64,000 bases of DNA from Prevotella koreensis (GCF_003977605.1 NZ_RYYU01000001.1:1316539-1380538), one strand, 5' to 3'; numbered from the stretch's first letter, positions 45,368-54,937 are shown. Notes: generated from the letters alone by a model not told the origin. A program made the numbers and translations.

Positions 45368-48300
45368 ATGGACAACGTACTATCATACAACAGGAAAAGC
45401 AACGGCGAGGACTGGTTTCCGCTGACAGGACAATATAACGAGGACGACATCAAGGCAATAAAAGACCCGAATGGCGGACAAGCCGAGAATCCCAAGACGG
45501 CGATACCCAGTCCGTTCGCGCAACTCGACCTTGTAAAAAACGCCTTCGAACACATAGCGAAAGACCCGCGACTGTTAGGAACACGCATGGACATGAGACT
45601 TGTTTCGCAGGCCTTGGACATTGCGCAGATGTTCCATAACTTCGATGAAATGAAGTCCATGTATGGCTTGCAACTCGTGGAATGGAACATGCAACACCTG
45701 CAAATGCTGCTCAATGACCCTGCCCACAGACTGCTTGGCGAGACGCTGCAGATGTTCATCGAGCAAGATGCCACGGCATATAATTTCTCACGTAACATGT
45801 CCATCTATTTCATCGTATATGGCAATCAGGTGTTGGGAAGCACGTCGCCGGCATCGCTTTTCATGGCTTCGCCCAATGCCAACTGCATGGAACAGATACA
45901 GGTGGAACAAGGGAAGGTGCTCTTCGGAGAGTGGAGAAACCTATGGGAACGCAATCCGAAGTTCGTGAAATATGTATATGCCATGTTCACTGCATTCCCC
46001 GAACTGAAGCGTATGTGCAGCGAGGTGAACAATTATCTGATAGAGAACTTCAAGATGTTGGAGCGTATGGGGCTCGACTATGCTAAGACCCGGAACGAGA
46101 TAATAACCGAAATCGGCAACCCTGAGGCATCCGACCAAGAGAGTGCATTGAAGGCTCGCGAGTATCTTAACCGCAACTACATTGCGATAGAGAATGGTGT
46201 CAACGTGCTTGGTTTCCCGCTTTACCGCTGTCGTCAGGAGGATGTGAACGCAGCGATTGCCGAGAGCGACTTCGTTATAGTGCCCTCGCAACCCGACGCT
46301 TTGGCAGAAACACGCAGGCCGTTGGTATTGCAGAACGACCTTAACACACTGGCAAGCGACCCATTCATATACGTTACCTATCCGTGGGAGAACTCCACCG
46401 TTATAACACCGGAAATGTTTCGGGAGCAAGACATCAACAAACGTATTCTGCCATCGACAACCCATCAGTATCCTTGGCTTACCGATGACGACTTCTTCCG
46501 GCCGACAATGATAAAACTCGACTTCCCCGTTGACAACGAGTGTTTCTTCGATGGAAACATAAAAGCACATAGTCGTGACGTGGACAACAACAGTTTCCTG
46601 CTGCCCCTGAAGCCGGTATTCTTCAAATATTTCACGATGAAAGACCTTATGACGGGCACGATTGCCGGTCTGCCGATATTCGAAATGCAGCATCTGCGCA
46701 TTGCCGGACAGGAGGCGGTGAAGGCGATACTGCGCATAAGGGTACGAAAAACGGAGAAAAGTCCATACAGTTTCATCACACTGCAACGCACATATGTTGA
46801 GGCGGTGAACGGCGACCTGACATACGATAGTACGAATAATTATGGTAAGTTCGTAAGTGTTTCGTTCTCGCTCGCCATCTTCCCATTCGTGAAACGTGCA
46901 GACTTCAATCGCTATCATGTGCAGTTGATTGACCGTGCACTGGGAAATCTCGCTGCGAGCGACCTCTCGCTGGAGTTCTATCGCAACGGACTGCAACAAC
47001 GTATAGACGAGCCCGTGACAAGGCAACGCAGCCTTAAACGGATAAAGAACATGGGATCTACGTTCTACAGCATAGATACCGACTTCGACTTGATGAACAT
47101 CGTGGTAAGCGACGACCGAGGAATGCGCATTGCCGAGGGACTGGTGACACCGCAGTGGATAGAAGGCGAGGGCGGAACATCGGCATTCACTTTCGCCGTT
47201 GACTTCGGAACTACCAACACTCACGTAGAAAGCATGCGCGATGAGCAGTTGCCACAACCTCTGAAAATAGAGAACGAAAGTCGCGAACGACTGATAGCAA
47301 CGCTGTATAATGGTAGCGACCAGACGAAATATCTGTTCGAAATAGTGATGAGACAGGAGTTCATACCAAAGGTAATGGGAGAAGATTACGGTTTCCCACA
47401 GCGCACAGTGCTGTCCGAATGTGAGCGTCTCGACACCATGACCATTGACCGCATAGAGGCATTGGGCGATGCCAACATTCCGTTCATATACGAAAAAGAG
47501 AGCATCGGGATAGGAAACCGGATAAAAGCGAACCTCAAATGGAGCACCGATCCGGCAAACAAAAAGCGCATATCATGCTACCTTACCGAACTGGCACTGC
47601 TTATCAGAGCCAAAGTGCTGCTTGACGGTGGTGACATGCGCAAGACAAGGCTGGTGTGGTTCTACCCTCTCAGCATGCAGCAAGGCAACATAGAGAATAT
47701 AAAGAGAACATGGGGACAGATTATGAAGAGCGTGTTCGGTATTGAGGCAACCGATGATAATCTCATACAGATGCCCGAATCTATCGCTCCTTACTACTTC
47801 TACAAAACCCATCCCGACCGCTTCAAGGCTGCCGCATCAACTGTTGCAAGCATCGACATAGGTGGCGGAACGAGCGACGTGGCCGTATTTCAGGAGAACT
47901 CCGCACGCCCCACATTGCTCACATCGTTCCGATTTGCCGCCAACTCTATCTTCGGCGATGCTTATTCTGATGTGCCGCAAGGCGATACAAACCCGATGTT
48001 AAAGAAATATGTGACCTATTTCAAGAACCTATTCGATAACGATGAGGACAAATACGGCGAACTGAATGGTATCCTCGATGACATCACAGCCAAGCGCAAG
48101 AGTGAGGACATCAACGCCTTCCTATTCTCGGTAGAGAACAACAAGGCCACGAAGAATAATCCGGTATTCTCATACAACGAACTGCTCAATACCGACTCTG
48201 CACGCAAGTTGCTGTTCATATATTTCTATGTCACGCTGATATATTACGTGGCAAATATGATGAAAAAGCGTGGATTGCAGAAACCACGCAACGTTATGTT

Positions 48301-48904
48301 CAGCGGTACGGGGTCGAAAGTGCTCGACATTGTTGGCTCGCAAGAAGAACTCGACCTGCTCACACAGACGATAATCGAGGAAATCTACGAAGAGAAATAC
48401 GATAACGGAGCGTTCGCCGTGGTGAAAGAGAAGACCCGTCCGAAGCAGATTACATGTCAAGGCGGATTGTATCAGGTACGCGACAAGAGCGGAATGATGC
48501 AGGTGAAGGAGATTAACAGCGAACTGGCCGACTACGATAATACTATTCGCACGAATTTCTCGCTAATAAATCGTGAAAGAATAACCTACTCCGACATGGC
48601 CGATGTCAACCGCAGACAGACCATTGTGGCAGAAGTGGTGGAAGAAGTGAGACGATACAATGAGTTCTTCTTGGGCTTCTGCGACCGTATTCACGTCACC
48701 GACCGATTCCTCGTGGACATGAAGAGCATCAATACTTTCCGCGAACTCGTCAACCGTGACCTTGAACATCACCTCATACAGGGCTGGGAAGCGGCACAGA
48801 AAAACAATGAGGAAAAGAATGATAACGATGAGATCTCTGACACCCTCTTCTTCTATCCCATTGTTGGTTCTATACGTTACAACTTGATTGAGAACTTGAA
48901 TTAA
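45368..48904 (+). CDS. Large actin/Hsp70-like ATPase with unknown N-terminal half
   Basis: An 1178-residue protein. The first 600 residues are unassigned and appear soluble, mixed alpha/beta. The rest is an actin/Hsp70 (ASKHA) ATPase: phosphate-1 FAVDFGTTNTH near 608, phosphate-2 SIDIGGGTSDVAVFQ near 827 and adenosine motif NVMFSGTGSKVLD near 975. Size and layout recall SrfB-type virulence-associated proteins, but the extra N-terminal half is unlike them, and the link is only a suggestion. Coupling with a tubulin-like gene (3-bp gap) suggests two nucleotide-driven subunits working in one complex. It is followed 32 bp later by a membrane coiled-coil protein. Confidence 0.75.
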   Translation: MDNVLSYNRKSNGEDWFPLTGQYNEDDIKAIKDPNGGQAENPKTAIPSPFAQLDLVKNAFEHIAKDPRLLGTRMDMRLVSQALDIAQMFHNFDEMKSMYGLQLVEWNMQHLQMLLNDPAHRLLGETLQMFIEQDATAYNFSRNMSIYFIVYGNQVLGSTSPASLFMASPNANCMEQIQVEQGKVLFGEWRNLWERNPKFVKYVYAMFTAFPELKRMCSEVNNYLIENFKMLERMGLDYAKTRNEIITEIGNPEASDQESALKAREYLNRNYIAIENGVNVLGFPLYRCRQEDVNAAIAESDFVIVPSQPDALAETRRPLVLQNDLNTLASDPFIYVTYPWENSTVITPEMFREQDINKRILPSTTHQYPWLTDDDFFRPTMIKLDFPVDNECFFDGNIKAHSRDVDNNSFLLPLKPVFFKYFTMKDLMTGTIAGLPIFEMQHLRIAGQEAVKAILRIRVRKTEKSPYSFITLQRTYVEAVNGDLTYDSTNNYGKFVSVSFSLAIFPFVKRADFNRYHVQLIDRALGNLAASDLSLEFYRNGLQQRIDEPVTRQRSLKRIKNMGSTFYSIDTDFDLMNIVVSDDRGMRIAEGLVTPQWIEGEGGTSAFTFAVDFGTTNTHVESMRDEQLPQPLKIENESRERLIATLYNGSDQTKYLFEIVMRQEFIPKVMGEDYGFPQRTVLSECERLDTMTIDRIEALGDANIPFIYEKESIGIGNRIKANLKWSTDPANKKRISCYLTELALLIRAKVLLDGGDMRKTRLVWFYPLSMQQGNIENIKRTWGQIMKSVFGIEATDDNLIQMPESIAPYYFYKTHPDRFKAAASTVASIDIGGGTSDVAVFQENSARPTLLTSFRFAANSIFGDAYSDVPQGDTNPMLKKYVTYFKNLFDNDEDKYGELNGILDDITAKRKSEDINAFLFSVENNKATKNNPVFSYNELLNTDSARKLLFIYFYVTLIYYVANMMKKRGLQKPRNVMFSGTGSKVLDIVGSQEELDLLTQTIIEEIYEEKYDNGAFAVVKEKTRPKQITCQGGLYQVRDKSGMMQVKEINSELADYDNTIRTNFSLINRERITYSDMADVNRRQTIVAEVVEEVRRYNEFFLGFCDRIHVTDRFLVDMKSINTFRELVNRDLEHHLIQGWEAAQKNNEEKNDNDEISDTLFFYPIVGSIRYNLIENLN

Positions 48905-48936
48905 TTTTATTTTATATTATATAAAGGGAGATTTAT

Positions 48937-49608
48937 ATGGAGCAAGACGGTCAAAACATCATACTCTTAATAGGAGTTTATGTACTGGCATTCTTCGTTA
49001 TATATTCGGTTGCCACATGGCTTATCAAATTCGTTATGCGAAAATTAGCCAAAAACGATGAGCAAACGCATGTATATATAACGGCAGAGGAATATGACAA
49101 GGAGATAAAGGCCCTTAAAGAGAGGATTGAGAAACTTGAATCGGAACTATCTAACAAATCGGACAAGCCTGTCCAAGAGAATCTATCTACCCCATCGGAG
49201 AGATTCGATAGCCCGGACAACGCCCCCTGTCTCTCAACCATCAATCCTCCGCTCGACTCCAACAGGAGAGACTTTCAGAGCGAAACCAAGACAGAACCTT
49301 TGACACAATACCTCCCTCCTCCATCCCCTGATGGTGTCTTCCACGAGACATTCCCCCAGCCTCGAGTAGGCAAAACGGTATATCAGATGACCACGGTCGA
49401 TGGCAACAACGGCACTTTCATCTTCTACGACAACCGCGATGCACTTGCTACGGCAATGATTTCAATATCGCAGATAGTGAAGACTGTGTGTCGCGTGGAG
49501 AACAACAAGAATGCCCCACGCAACATCGTGAACGTGAAAGAGGGACAGGTTGTGCGCGAAGGCAACTCCTGGCGGGTAGTGGAGAAGGCCACGGTAAGGT
49601 TTGAATAG
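48937..49608 (+). CDS. Membrane-anchored coiled-coil protein
   Basis: A 223-residue protein with one N-terminal helix (about 7-30, ILLIGVYVLAFFVIYSVATW). A charged coiled coil lies near 45-72 (EEYDKEIKALKERIEKLESE), followed by a proline/serine-rich linker and a conserved-looking C-terminal domain of about 90 residues (YQMTTVDGNNGTFIFYDNRD ... VVREGNSWRVVEKATVRF). It is probably cytoplasmic-facing. I do not recognise the C-terminal domain. It could tether the tubulin-like or actin-like protein to the membrane. Confidence 0.65.
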   Translation: MEQDGQNIILLIGVYVLAFFVIYSVATWLIKFVMRKLAKNDEQTHVYITAEEYDKEIKALKERIEKLESELSNKSDKPVQENLSTPSERFDSPDNAPCLSTINPPLDSNRRDFQSETKTEPLTQYLPPPSPDGVFHETFPQPRVGKTVYQMTTVDGNNGTFIFYDNRDALATAMISISQIVKTVCRVENNKNAPRNIVNVKEGQVVREGNSWRVVEKATVRFE

Positions 49609-49636
49609 GGAATTGCAGGCATATCAAATATACAGA

Positions 49637-50155
49637 ATGAGAAAGGTATCATTATTCATTATCACGGTTCTCGTCCTTGCATCGTGTCAATACAGACCAC
49701 GAGGAGGCAGCGAGAAACAGCACCGAGAGAACGACACCGAACAGACATCAACATCACGCCATAGCGGAAAACCGCAGAAGATAAAGATGGAACGCGAGGG
49801 TGGGGTTATCGTTATGCCGGCAACAGTGAATGGGGTACCTATGAAATTCGTATTCGACACCGGTGCTTCCAGCATCACAATCTCACAGACCGAGGCGCAG
49901 TTTCTCGCAAAACAGGGACTCCTAACAAAGAATGATATAATAGGAAGAGAGAGTTATCAGACTGCCGACGGAAGTCTTTCGGAAGGCACAGTTATACGAC
50001 TGAAAGAGGTAAAGATAGGCAACCGAACCATAAGAAACGTGGAAGCAGCGGTGATAGAATCCCAGAACGCACCACTGTTGCTCGGACAAACGGCACTATC
50101 TAAGTTCGGAAAGGTCTCACTCGACTATAAGAACGGCTACCTGATATTCGAGTAA
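49637..50155 (+). CDS. Retropepsin-like aspartic protease, lipoprotein
   Basis: A 172-residue exported lipoprotein (signal and lipobox LASC at residues 14-17) carrying a clan AA aspartic protease domain. The catalytic motif MKFVFDTGASSITIS lies near residues 69-83, and the second conserved block PLLLGQTALSKFGKVSLD near residue 148. Enzymes of this class work as dimers because each chain gives one Asp. The start at MRKVSLFII is chosen because it gives a perfect lipobox; an upstream ATG at 49601 would overlap the previous gene. The domain is a paralogue of the C-terminus of the TPR protein at 57206-59254. Confidence 0.82.
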   Translation: MRKVSLFIITVLVLASCQYRPRGGSEKQHRENDTEQTSTSRHSGKPQKIKMEREGGVIVMPATVNGVPMKFVFDTGASSITISQTEAQFLAKQGLLTKNDIIGRESYQTADGSLSEGTVIRLKEVKIGNRTIRNVEAAVIESQNAPLLLGQTALSKFGKVSLDYKNGYLIFE

Positions 50156-50236
50156 CGGCATCATTGCCACAACAAATAAACGTCCTTAATATAAGGCTTA
50201 GTTTTTTCACATTTAACTTTTAACATATCGAAGGTT

Positions 50237-51121
50237 GTGCAAATAAAATGTCCACATTGCAGATTTAAGTACAGCGAAGCACTGAAATCAGGAACAACAG
50301 AGGTGCTCTCGATTTGCCCGCGATGCGGTCATTCATTCTCATTTGAAGTAACAGAAGATGACATTCGCAGGGAACAGACACCTCCACAGGTTTCAGTAAG
50401 TTCGTCTGCTGTGCCACCTATGCCGCAAGCCGCAGTTCCGGAAGTACCGGAATTTATGCCGTCACAATCAGATACACCGGAGTTACCACACAATTCAAAC
50501 CCCGGGAACACTCCTCCCTCTGCCCCCTCTGCTTTTAAACAAAGCAAAATGCAAACCGAAGATGAGAACAAACAATCATCATACAGCAATATAAACCCGG
50601 CTCACCAACCCGCACGGCATAACTATTCGCCGCAATCCAACGGAGGTTCTTCGCGCCGTCTTTCTGCATTTGTACTGTTCATAATCATAACGACAATAGG
50701 CCTTGGCTTTATCTATGGCATGTCAAAAATATTCGGAAAAGACGAGAACGACATACCGGAGGACAGCATCGCAAACGTGACTGAACCGTCAACGATGACA
50801 ATAAGCACAACAGGCAACTCCACATTCCGCTTCGAAGGCTATATCATAGGTCCCAAAAAGCAGTTGCCGATAGTGATGAATCTTACCAAACGCGGGAGCA
50901 AGATAGACGGCAATTACTATTATGTGCTGCGCGGAAGTCACACACAACTCACGCTGCATGGTATTGTGGAAGAAAACGGAGTGGTCACAATGAGCGAATA
51001 TAACGTGGAGGGCGATCATACCGGAGACTTCTACGGAACACTCTATTCTGACGGTACATTCAGCGGAACATTCAAGAGTTATAACCGGAAAAAATTCAAA
51101 TTCGAGTTATCAACCCACTGA
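50237..51121 (+). CDS. Zinc-ribbon membrane protein with C-terminal beta domain (1)
   Basis: A 294-residue protein that starts with GTG. An MJ0042-type zinc ribbon (CPHC ... CPRCG, residues 5-30) is followed by a long Pro/Ser/Gln-rich linker, one transmembrane helix near 138-160 (FVLFIIITTIGLGFIYGMS) and an extracytoplasmic beta domain of about 100 residues (FRFEGYIIGPKKQLPIVMNL). The start is supported by alignment with the next gene (MQIKCPHCRFKY against MEIRCIKCRYKY). The ribbon would lie in the cytoplasm and sense or bind partners, with the beta domain outside. It lies in the same transcription unit. Confidence 0.7.
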   Translation: MQIKCPHCRFKYSEALKSGTTEVLSICPRCGHSFSFEVTEDDIRREQTPPQVSVSSSAVPPMPQAAVPEVPEFMPSQSDTPELPHNSNPGNTPPSAPSAFKQSKMQTEDENKQSSYSNINPAHQPARHNYSPQSNGGSSRRLSAFVLFIIITTIGLGFIYGMSKIFGKDENDIPEDSIANVTEPSTMTISTTGNSTFRFEGYIIGPKKQLPIVMNLTKRGSKIDGNYYYVLRGSHTQLTLHGIVEENGVVTMSEYNVEGDHTGDFYGTLYSDGTFSGTFKSYNRKKFKFELSTH

Positions 51122-51166
51122 TAATAACATTCATTGATTTACGCTTAACATATAACACCTAATATT

Positions 51167-52174
51167 ATGGAAATAAGATGTATTAAATGCAGATACAAAT
51201 ATGACATCAATATCTGCGACAATCAACAGGAAGTCACAGTGATATGTCCCCGTTGCGGTGCAATACAGACCACTATACAGTCGCCTGATACTCCTGAAGT
51301 CGCTCCCACATACAGCGAAAATCAGTCGCGGGTAACCGACGTTCATACACCATCGCCCGATAACATTCCTCCCACATCAATTCCGGAAGACCATCTGAAA
51401 TACATACCTTCCGACGAACCGAAACCTCAAAACAAGCCCAATGTAGTGCCTCCACAATCGCCCCTAACCGTACAGAATAAACCGGAAGAACCTGTACGCA
51501 AGTCGCCTACACCACCCACACCACCGAAAAAGAAGTCATCTTGCGGAAAGATGTTTGCCTTGGGATGCCTTGTTGTGGCTGTTCTTGCAGTGCTCACGAT
51601 AGCAATAATTTCGTTCGCAGGCAAGAGTTTGTTCAATACAATCAGTTCTTCCTACAACGATGAACAGGAGCATGTGGAGGAAACCAAGAATAACATAACC
51701 ATTCAACCGACCGACGAGGCTTCATCTATCGGCAACTCTGACTATAAAGACGAAGCGCAACAAAATGCCGACAACACCCATACGGCAAACGGTTCGGTGA
51801 CAGATACCGGAGACGAAGGCAACAGTAACACCACTGTGAAAGAACGGGAGATACTCACGGAAGAGCAAAAACAAAAGGCAGAGAAAGACGTGGCAAAGGC
51901 CGGTGGCAATTATAACTGCAAGGGAACAATGGCCAATGACGACATCACTCTGACCCTCAATGTCACCTCCGGAGGCTTCGTAACAGGAAAACTGGTATAT
52001 AAAAGTAGTGATATAACACTCGAAATATCCGGTGACAAATACGGCGACGAGTTCTTCCTCAACGCTACAAATGACAAAGAACTCATAAAGATAAACCTCA
52101 AACGAGAAGGAAAGGATTTAAAAGGAACGGCAACGAAAGAACTACAGAAAGTGCCAATCAGTGTCACTTACTGA
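51167..52174 (+). CDS. Zinc-ribbon membrane protein with C-terminal beta domain (2)
   Basis: A 335-residue paralogue of the preceding gene. It has an N-terminal zinc ribbon (CIKC ... CPRCG), a proline-rich linker, one transmembrane helix near 127-148 (MFALGCLVVAVLAVLTIAII), an acidic low-complexity segment, and a C-terminal beta domain (GNYNCKGTMANDDITLTLNV ... KGTATKELQKVPISV). The domain order is the same, but the outer domain has diverged strongly, which suggests different ligands. It is the last gene before the terminator at 52186. Confidence 0.7.
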   Translation: MEIRCIKCRYKYDINICDNQQEVTVICPRCGAIQTTIQSPDTPEVAPTYSENQSRVTDVHTPSPDNIPPTSIPEDHLKYIPSDEPKPQNKPNVVPPQSPLTVQNKPEEPVRKSPTPPTPPKKKSSCGKMFALGCLVVAVLAVLTIAIISFAGKSLFNTISSSYNDEQEHVEETKNNITIQPTDEASSIGNSDYKDEAQQNADNTHTANGSVTDTGDEGNSNTTVKEREILTEEQKQKAEKDVAKAGGNYNCKGTMANDDITLTLNVTSGGFVTGKLVYKSSDITLEISGDKYGDEFFLNATNDKELIKINLKREGKDLKGTATKELQKVPISVTY

Positions 52175-52185
52175 TATTAACAAGA

Positions 52186-52249
52186 ATCGGTCATTAGGAC
52201 TTTTAGATGCATCATGATGCAACGAGAAATCCTAATGACCGATTTTTTT
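52186..52249 (+). terminator. Terminator of the tubulin-like/actin-like cluster
   Basis: A perfect 14-bp stem (ATCGGTCATTAGGA at 52186-52199 with 52230-52243), a 30-nt loop, then seven T residues. The T-tract is also the left target duplication of the IS4-type element. Confidence 0.85.
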
Positions 52250-52367
52250 GATATATTGCTGTCCGATAAACCTTTTTTTCAGCATATAAAAGTTATGGGC
52301 TAAAATCTTCACATGGATTTAGCTCTTTTTTTTGTTACTTTTGTTTCTGCAAAAAAACTTCAATAAC

Positions 52368-52980
52368 ATGGGCAAAAGTACACATTTTAGCGGATAGTCG
52401 CCCAAAAGGTGAACAGAAGACATGGGAGAAACTTCTGTATATGATGGATTCAACTATGATTACCCTTTTTGACAACATCCTCAAAGAAGTAGGCAGACAT
52501 CCTAAGAGTGGTAAGAAGAAAGGAGGTATGAAGGTTCATACGGTAATGAAGTATCATGTTGGCGTTCCCATGGGTGTACAGCTTACATCTGCAGCTACGC
52601 ATGATCATTATCTACTTAAAGAAGTGCATCTTCCAAAAGATGCAACCCTTACAATGAACAGGGCATACGTAGATTATGCACAGTTCCAGAGACTTACAGA
52701 GGAAGGAGTATGCTATGTGACTAAGATGAAGAAGAATCTCACATATAAGGAGCTATCATCAGTAACCTATGTAAGTCCTGACGGGCTGGTTATGCATACT
52801 GACAAGAAGATTCTCTTTGAGAAGGGAGAGATAATGCACAAGGCAAGACGAGTGGAATTGTGGAGTAATAACTCACATAAGTCAGTTGTTCTGCTGAGCA
52901 ATAACTTTAAGAATGATGAACTCATAATAATGGTAGAAAAGGAAAATTCACCACCAAAAGAACTTGAGTTATTTGATTAG
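52368..52980 (+). pseudogene. IS4-family transposase, deleted
   Basis: The gene starts MGKSTHFSG (52368), the normal N-terminus of Bacteroidetes IS4-type transposases, then jumps through a deletion into the DDE part: DSTMITLFDNILKEVGRHPK with GKKKGGMKVHTV, and MNRAYVDYAQFQRLTEEGVC with YVTKMKKNL. A frame of 179 codons from 52441 is open, but about 100 or more N-terminal residues, and probably part of the region after the second Asp, are missing. It should be inactive. Confidence 0.75.
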
Positions 52981-53125
52981 GGAGCTTGGTTTTCAAAAAT
53001 GAATGCTGAATCACCCCTTTAAAGACAATCCCGAAAGGATTTTTATACGATATAAGGTTTACCGGACAGTAATATCTAAATATAGACCAGATCTACCTAA
53101 AAATACTCCAATTTGTTTATCCATT

Positions 53126-53809
53126 TTATTTTTTATACTCCTTGTTTGAAATATATTCCTCAACTCGATTTATAAAAAATGGAAGAAAATCTAATATGTC
53201 ATCTTTATACTTTTTTATATCAGAAAACACTATATTAGATCCCAAAAAAGAATAACTTACATTCCCATGAGCAAGGTTGTTTCGTGCATCCTTAACTACT
53301 CTCAATGTAGAAGCGACTTCATTTTTATTTGGTATGGCTCCCAATTGTAAATTATAATCTTTGCATTCATTAAGAATCGTTCTAAGATCAACATTCCCAT
53401 TAAAACGTCCTATCACACCATCGAAATGTATATCAGAGCTTATCTGGCCTATTATTTTTTTAGTTTTTGTAATACGGGTTTTAATTGAATCTCCATTGGT
53501 CATAATAGGTTTTAACCATAGGTCACGCAAAGAATCTTCAAGTTCATAATATTTAAGATGTTCATCATTAATCGCATCATTTATCGCCAAAAAACATTCT
53601 ACAACTGTTGCTTCGACGATATTGTATAATATCAAAATAGCGTGACTTCTCATGCATTTTTGTTGAGTTGAAGTAACTAATAGTGAAGAAAGCACTAATG
53701 GATTTCGCAATGTGATCTTTTTGTATGTTTCAATAGAATCAATAAATTCTAATAAAGAAAAAAAATCATTGATGTCCTCAATACTTTGATTGAATTTATT
53801 TTTCTGCAT
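53126..53809 (-). CDS. HEPN-domain protein, MAE_28990-like, probable toxin RNase
   Basis: A 227-residue, largely helical soluble protein. The motif ARNNLAHGN near residue 176 is the R-x4-H active-site signature of HEPN ribonucleases, and the N-terminal helix pair (HAILILYNIVEATVVECFLA) is typical of the MAE_28990 group. Its 5' end overlaps the DUF262 gene by 14 bp, a layout known for DUF262/HEPN pairs predicted to be toxin-antitoxin or abortive infection modules. Low GC compared with the surrounding genes and the IS4 frame suggest horizontal transfer. Confidence 0.7.
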   Translation of the reverse strand: MQKNKFNQSIEDINDFFSLLEFIDSIETYKKITLRNPLVLSSLLVTSTQQKCMRSHAILILYNIVEATVVECFLAINDAINDEHLKYYELEDSLRDLWLKPIMTNGDSIKTRITKTKKIIGQISSDIHFDGVIGRFNGNVDLRTILNECKDYNLQLGAIPNKNEVASTLRVVKDARNNLAHGNVSYSFLGSNIVFSDIKKYKDDILDFLPFFINRVEEYISNKEYKK

Positions 53810-54896
53810 CTGCCAAATATGAATTTTTCACGTAATTTATTCTTTTCAATATTTTTGTTGCCGTATGAGTGCGGTAGCGTCCTTCTATGGTTTCAAAGAA
53901 ATCATTCCTATTATGTTTGTCAACAATAAGACAATCTAATTTATGTGGCTGAATATCGTGATTTTCTTGTAAAGCCATATATATACCAATAGCAATTGCT
54001 TCAAAATATGGTTTAGAAACACCTACTGCGTTTGGTTTCTTGGCAAACCCCTGTCCTTCATAAGTCTTTGATATAAAATCCACAATCTGCTCAAATGCAA
54101 CCTTCTTATTATTTAGTTCGTCATCCGTAAAATTCTTATTTCCGTTATCAAGATATTCATCAAGGTATTTTGCAACTCCTTTATATTCAACCTGGTGATA
54201 GTCAGGATACGCATCAATGAATGCAAAAAAGCGCAAGATTAGTTCTTCTTCTTCATGTCGTTTTTCTAAATACTTATTAAAAGGGCACAAGGCTTTAAAT
54301 TTTTCACTTTTAGCAAGTTCAGTTATAAAAGTCATAAATTCACCCCGATAAACACCTCGACGTGTTTCCATAGGAACCAAAGCAACACTACTGGTATTGA
54401 TACGATCAAACAATTCTTTTCGTACTTCTTCTGTGGCACGAGAAGATAGAACTATCATACGAATAGCAATATTTTTAAACATTCGTTGGGTAGCAGAAGG
54501 TAATTGCCCAAATTTAATGCCATTAAACTCCGTCAATTTTTCAAGTCCCTTTAATTGAAGATCATTTGATAAAAATGCAGCCATTGTACGAATACGTTGA
54601 GAACCATCAACAATTTCAAGACGTCCTGTTTCCAGAATTTCTGCCGTAAATATAAAAGGCACAGGTAATCCTAATAACAATGATTCTATAAATCGAGACT
54701 GTCTGGTAATATCCCAAACAAATTCGCGTTGATAATCAGGCACATATATTTCATTGTCATCTTTTTCTATATTTTTAAGATACTTTGTGACATAAAACTC
54801 TATAGTGAGTTCTCGCATATCAAAAGAAACCAATTTTTGTTCATTGGATAATTGTTCTTGAATCTTATTTTGTCTCTCTGTACTTAATGTATTCAT
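53796..54896 (-). CDS. DUF262 (ParB-like) protein
   Basis: A 366-residue protein with a DUF262/ParB-like nucleotide-binding N-terminal domain: VPDYQREFVWD near residues 50-60, SLLLGLPVPFIF, and VDGSQRIRTMAAF near 92-104. The C-terminal helical part resembles DUF262-only proteins; the DUF1524 HNH nuclease domain of GmrSD is absent. The start is set at MNTLSTERQ (54896), because the in-frame ATG at 54932 lies inside the -7 box. It leads the HEPN gene and may be its antitoxin or an NTP-dependent regulator. Confidence 0.82.
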   Translation of the reverse strand: MNTLSTERQNKIQEQLSNEQKLVSFDMRELTIEFYVTKYLKNIEKDDNEIYVPDYQREFVWDITRQSRFIESLLLGLPVPFIFTAEILETGRLEIVDGSQRIRTMAAFLSNDLQLKGLEKLTEFNGIKFGQLPSATQRMFKNIAIRMIVLSSRATEEVRKELFDRINTSSVALVPMETRRGVYRGEFMTFITELAKSEKFKALCPFNKYLEKRHEEEELILRFFAFIDAYPDYHQVEYKGVAKYLDEYLDNGNKNFTDDELNNKKVAFEQIVDFISKTYEGQGFAKKPNAVGVSKPYFEAIAIGIYMALQENHDIQPHKLDCLIVDKHNRNDFFETIEGRYRTHTATKILKRINYVKNSYLADAEK

Positions 54897-54929
54897 ATGC
54901 AATATTATATTATGAATGAAATAACTTTG

Positions 54930-54937
54930 CAAAGGTA
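54930..54937 (-). promoter_or_regulatory. -7 box of the DUF262-HEPN pair
   Basis: TACCTTTG on the minus strand gives a leader of about 30 nt to the ATG at 54896. No clear -33 TTTG is seen. The region 54938-55085 holds no supported gene. Confidence 0.45.

Noticed and set aside
45941..47257. 438-codon open frame on the minus strand
   Set aside because: It is antisense to the actin-like gene, whose motifs are clear. The product is rich in His, Cys and Val with no domain; it is a codon-bias shadow.
11943..52200. Shared word GGTCATTAGGAC at 11947 and 52189
   Set aside because: Only 12 bp are shared, and one copy is part of a terminator stem; chance cannot be excluded.
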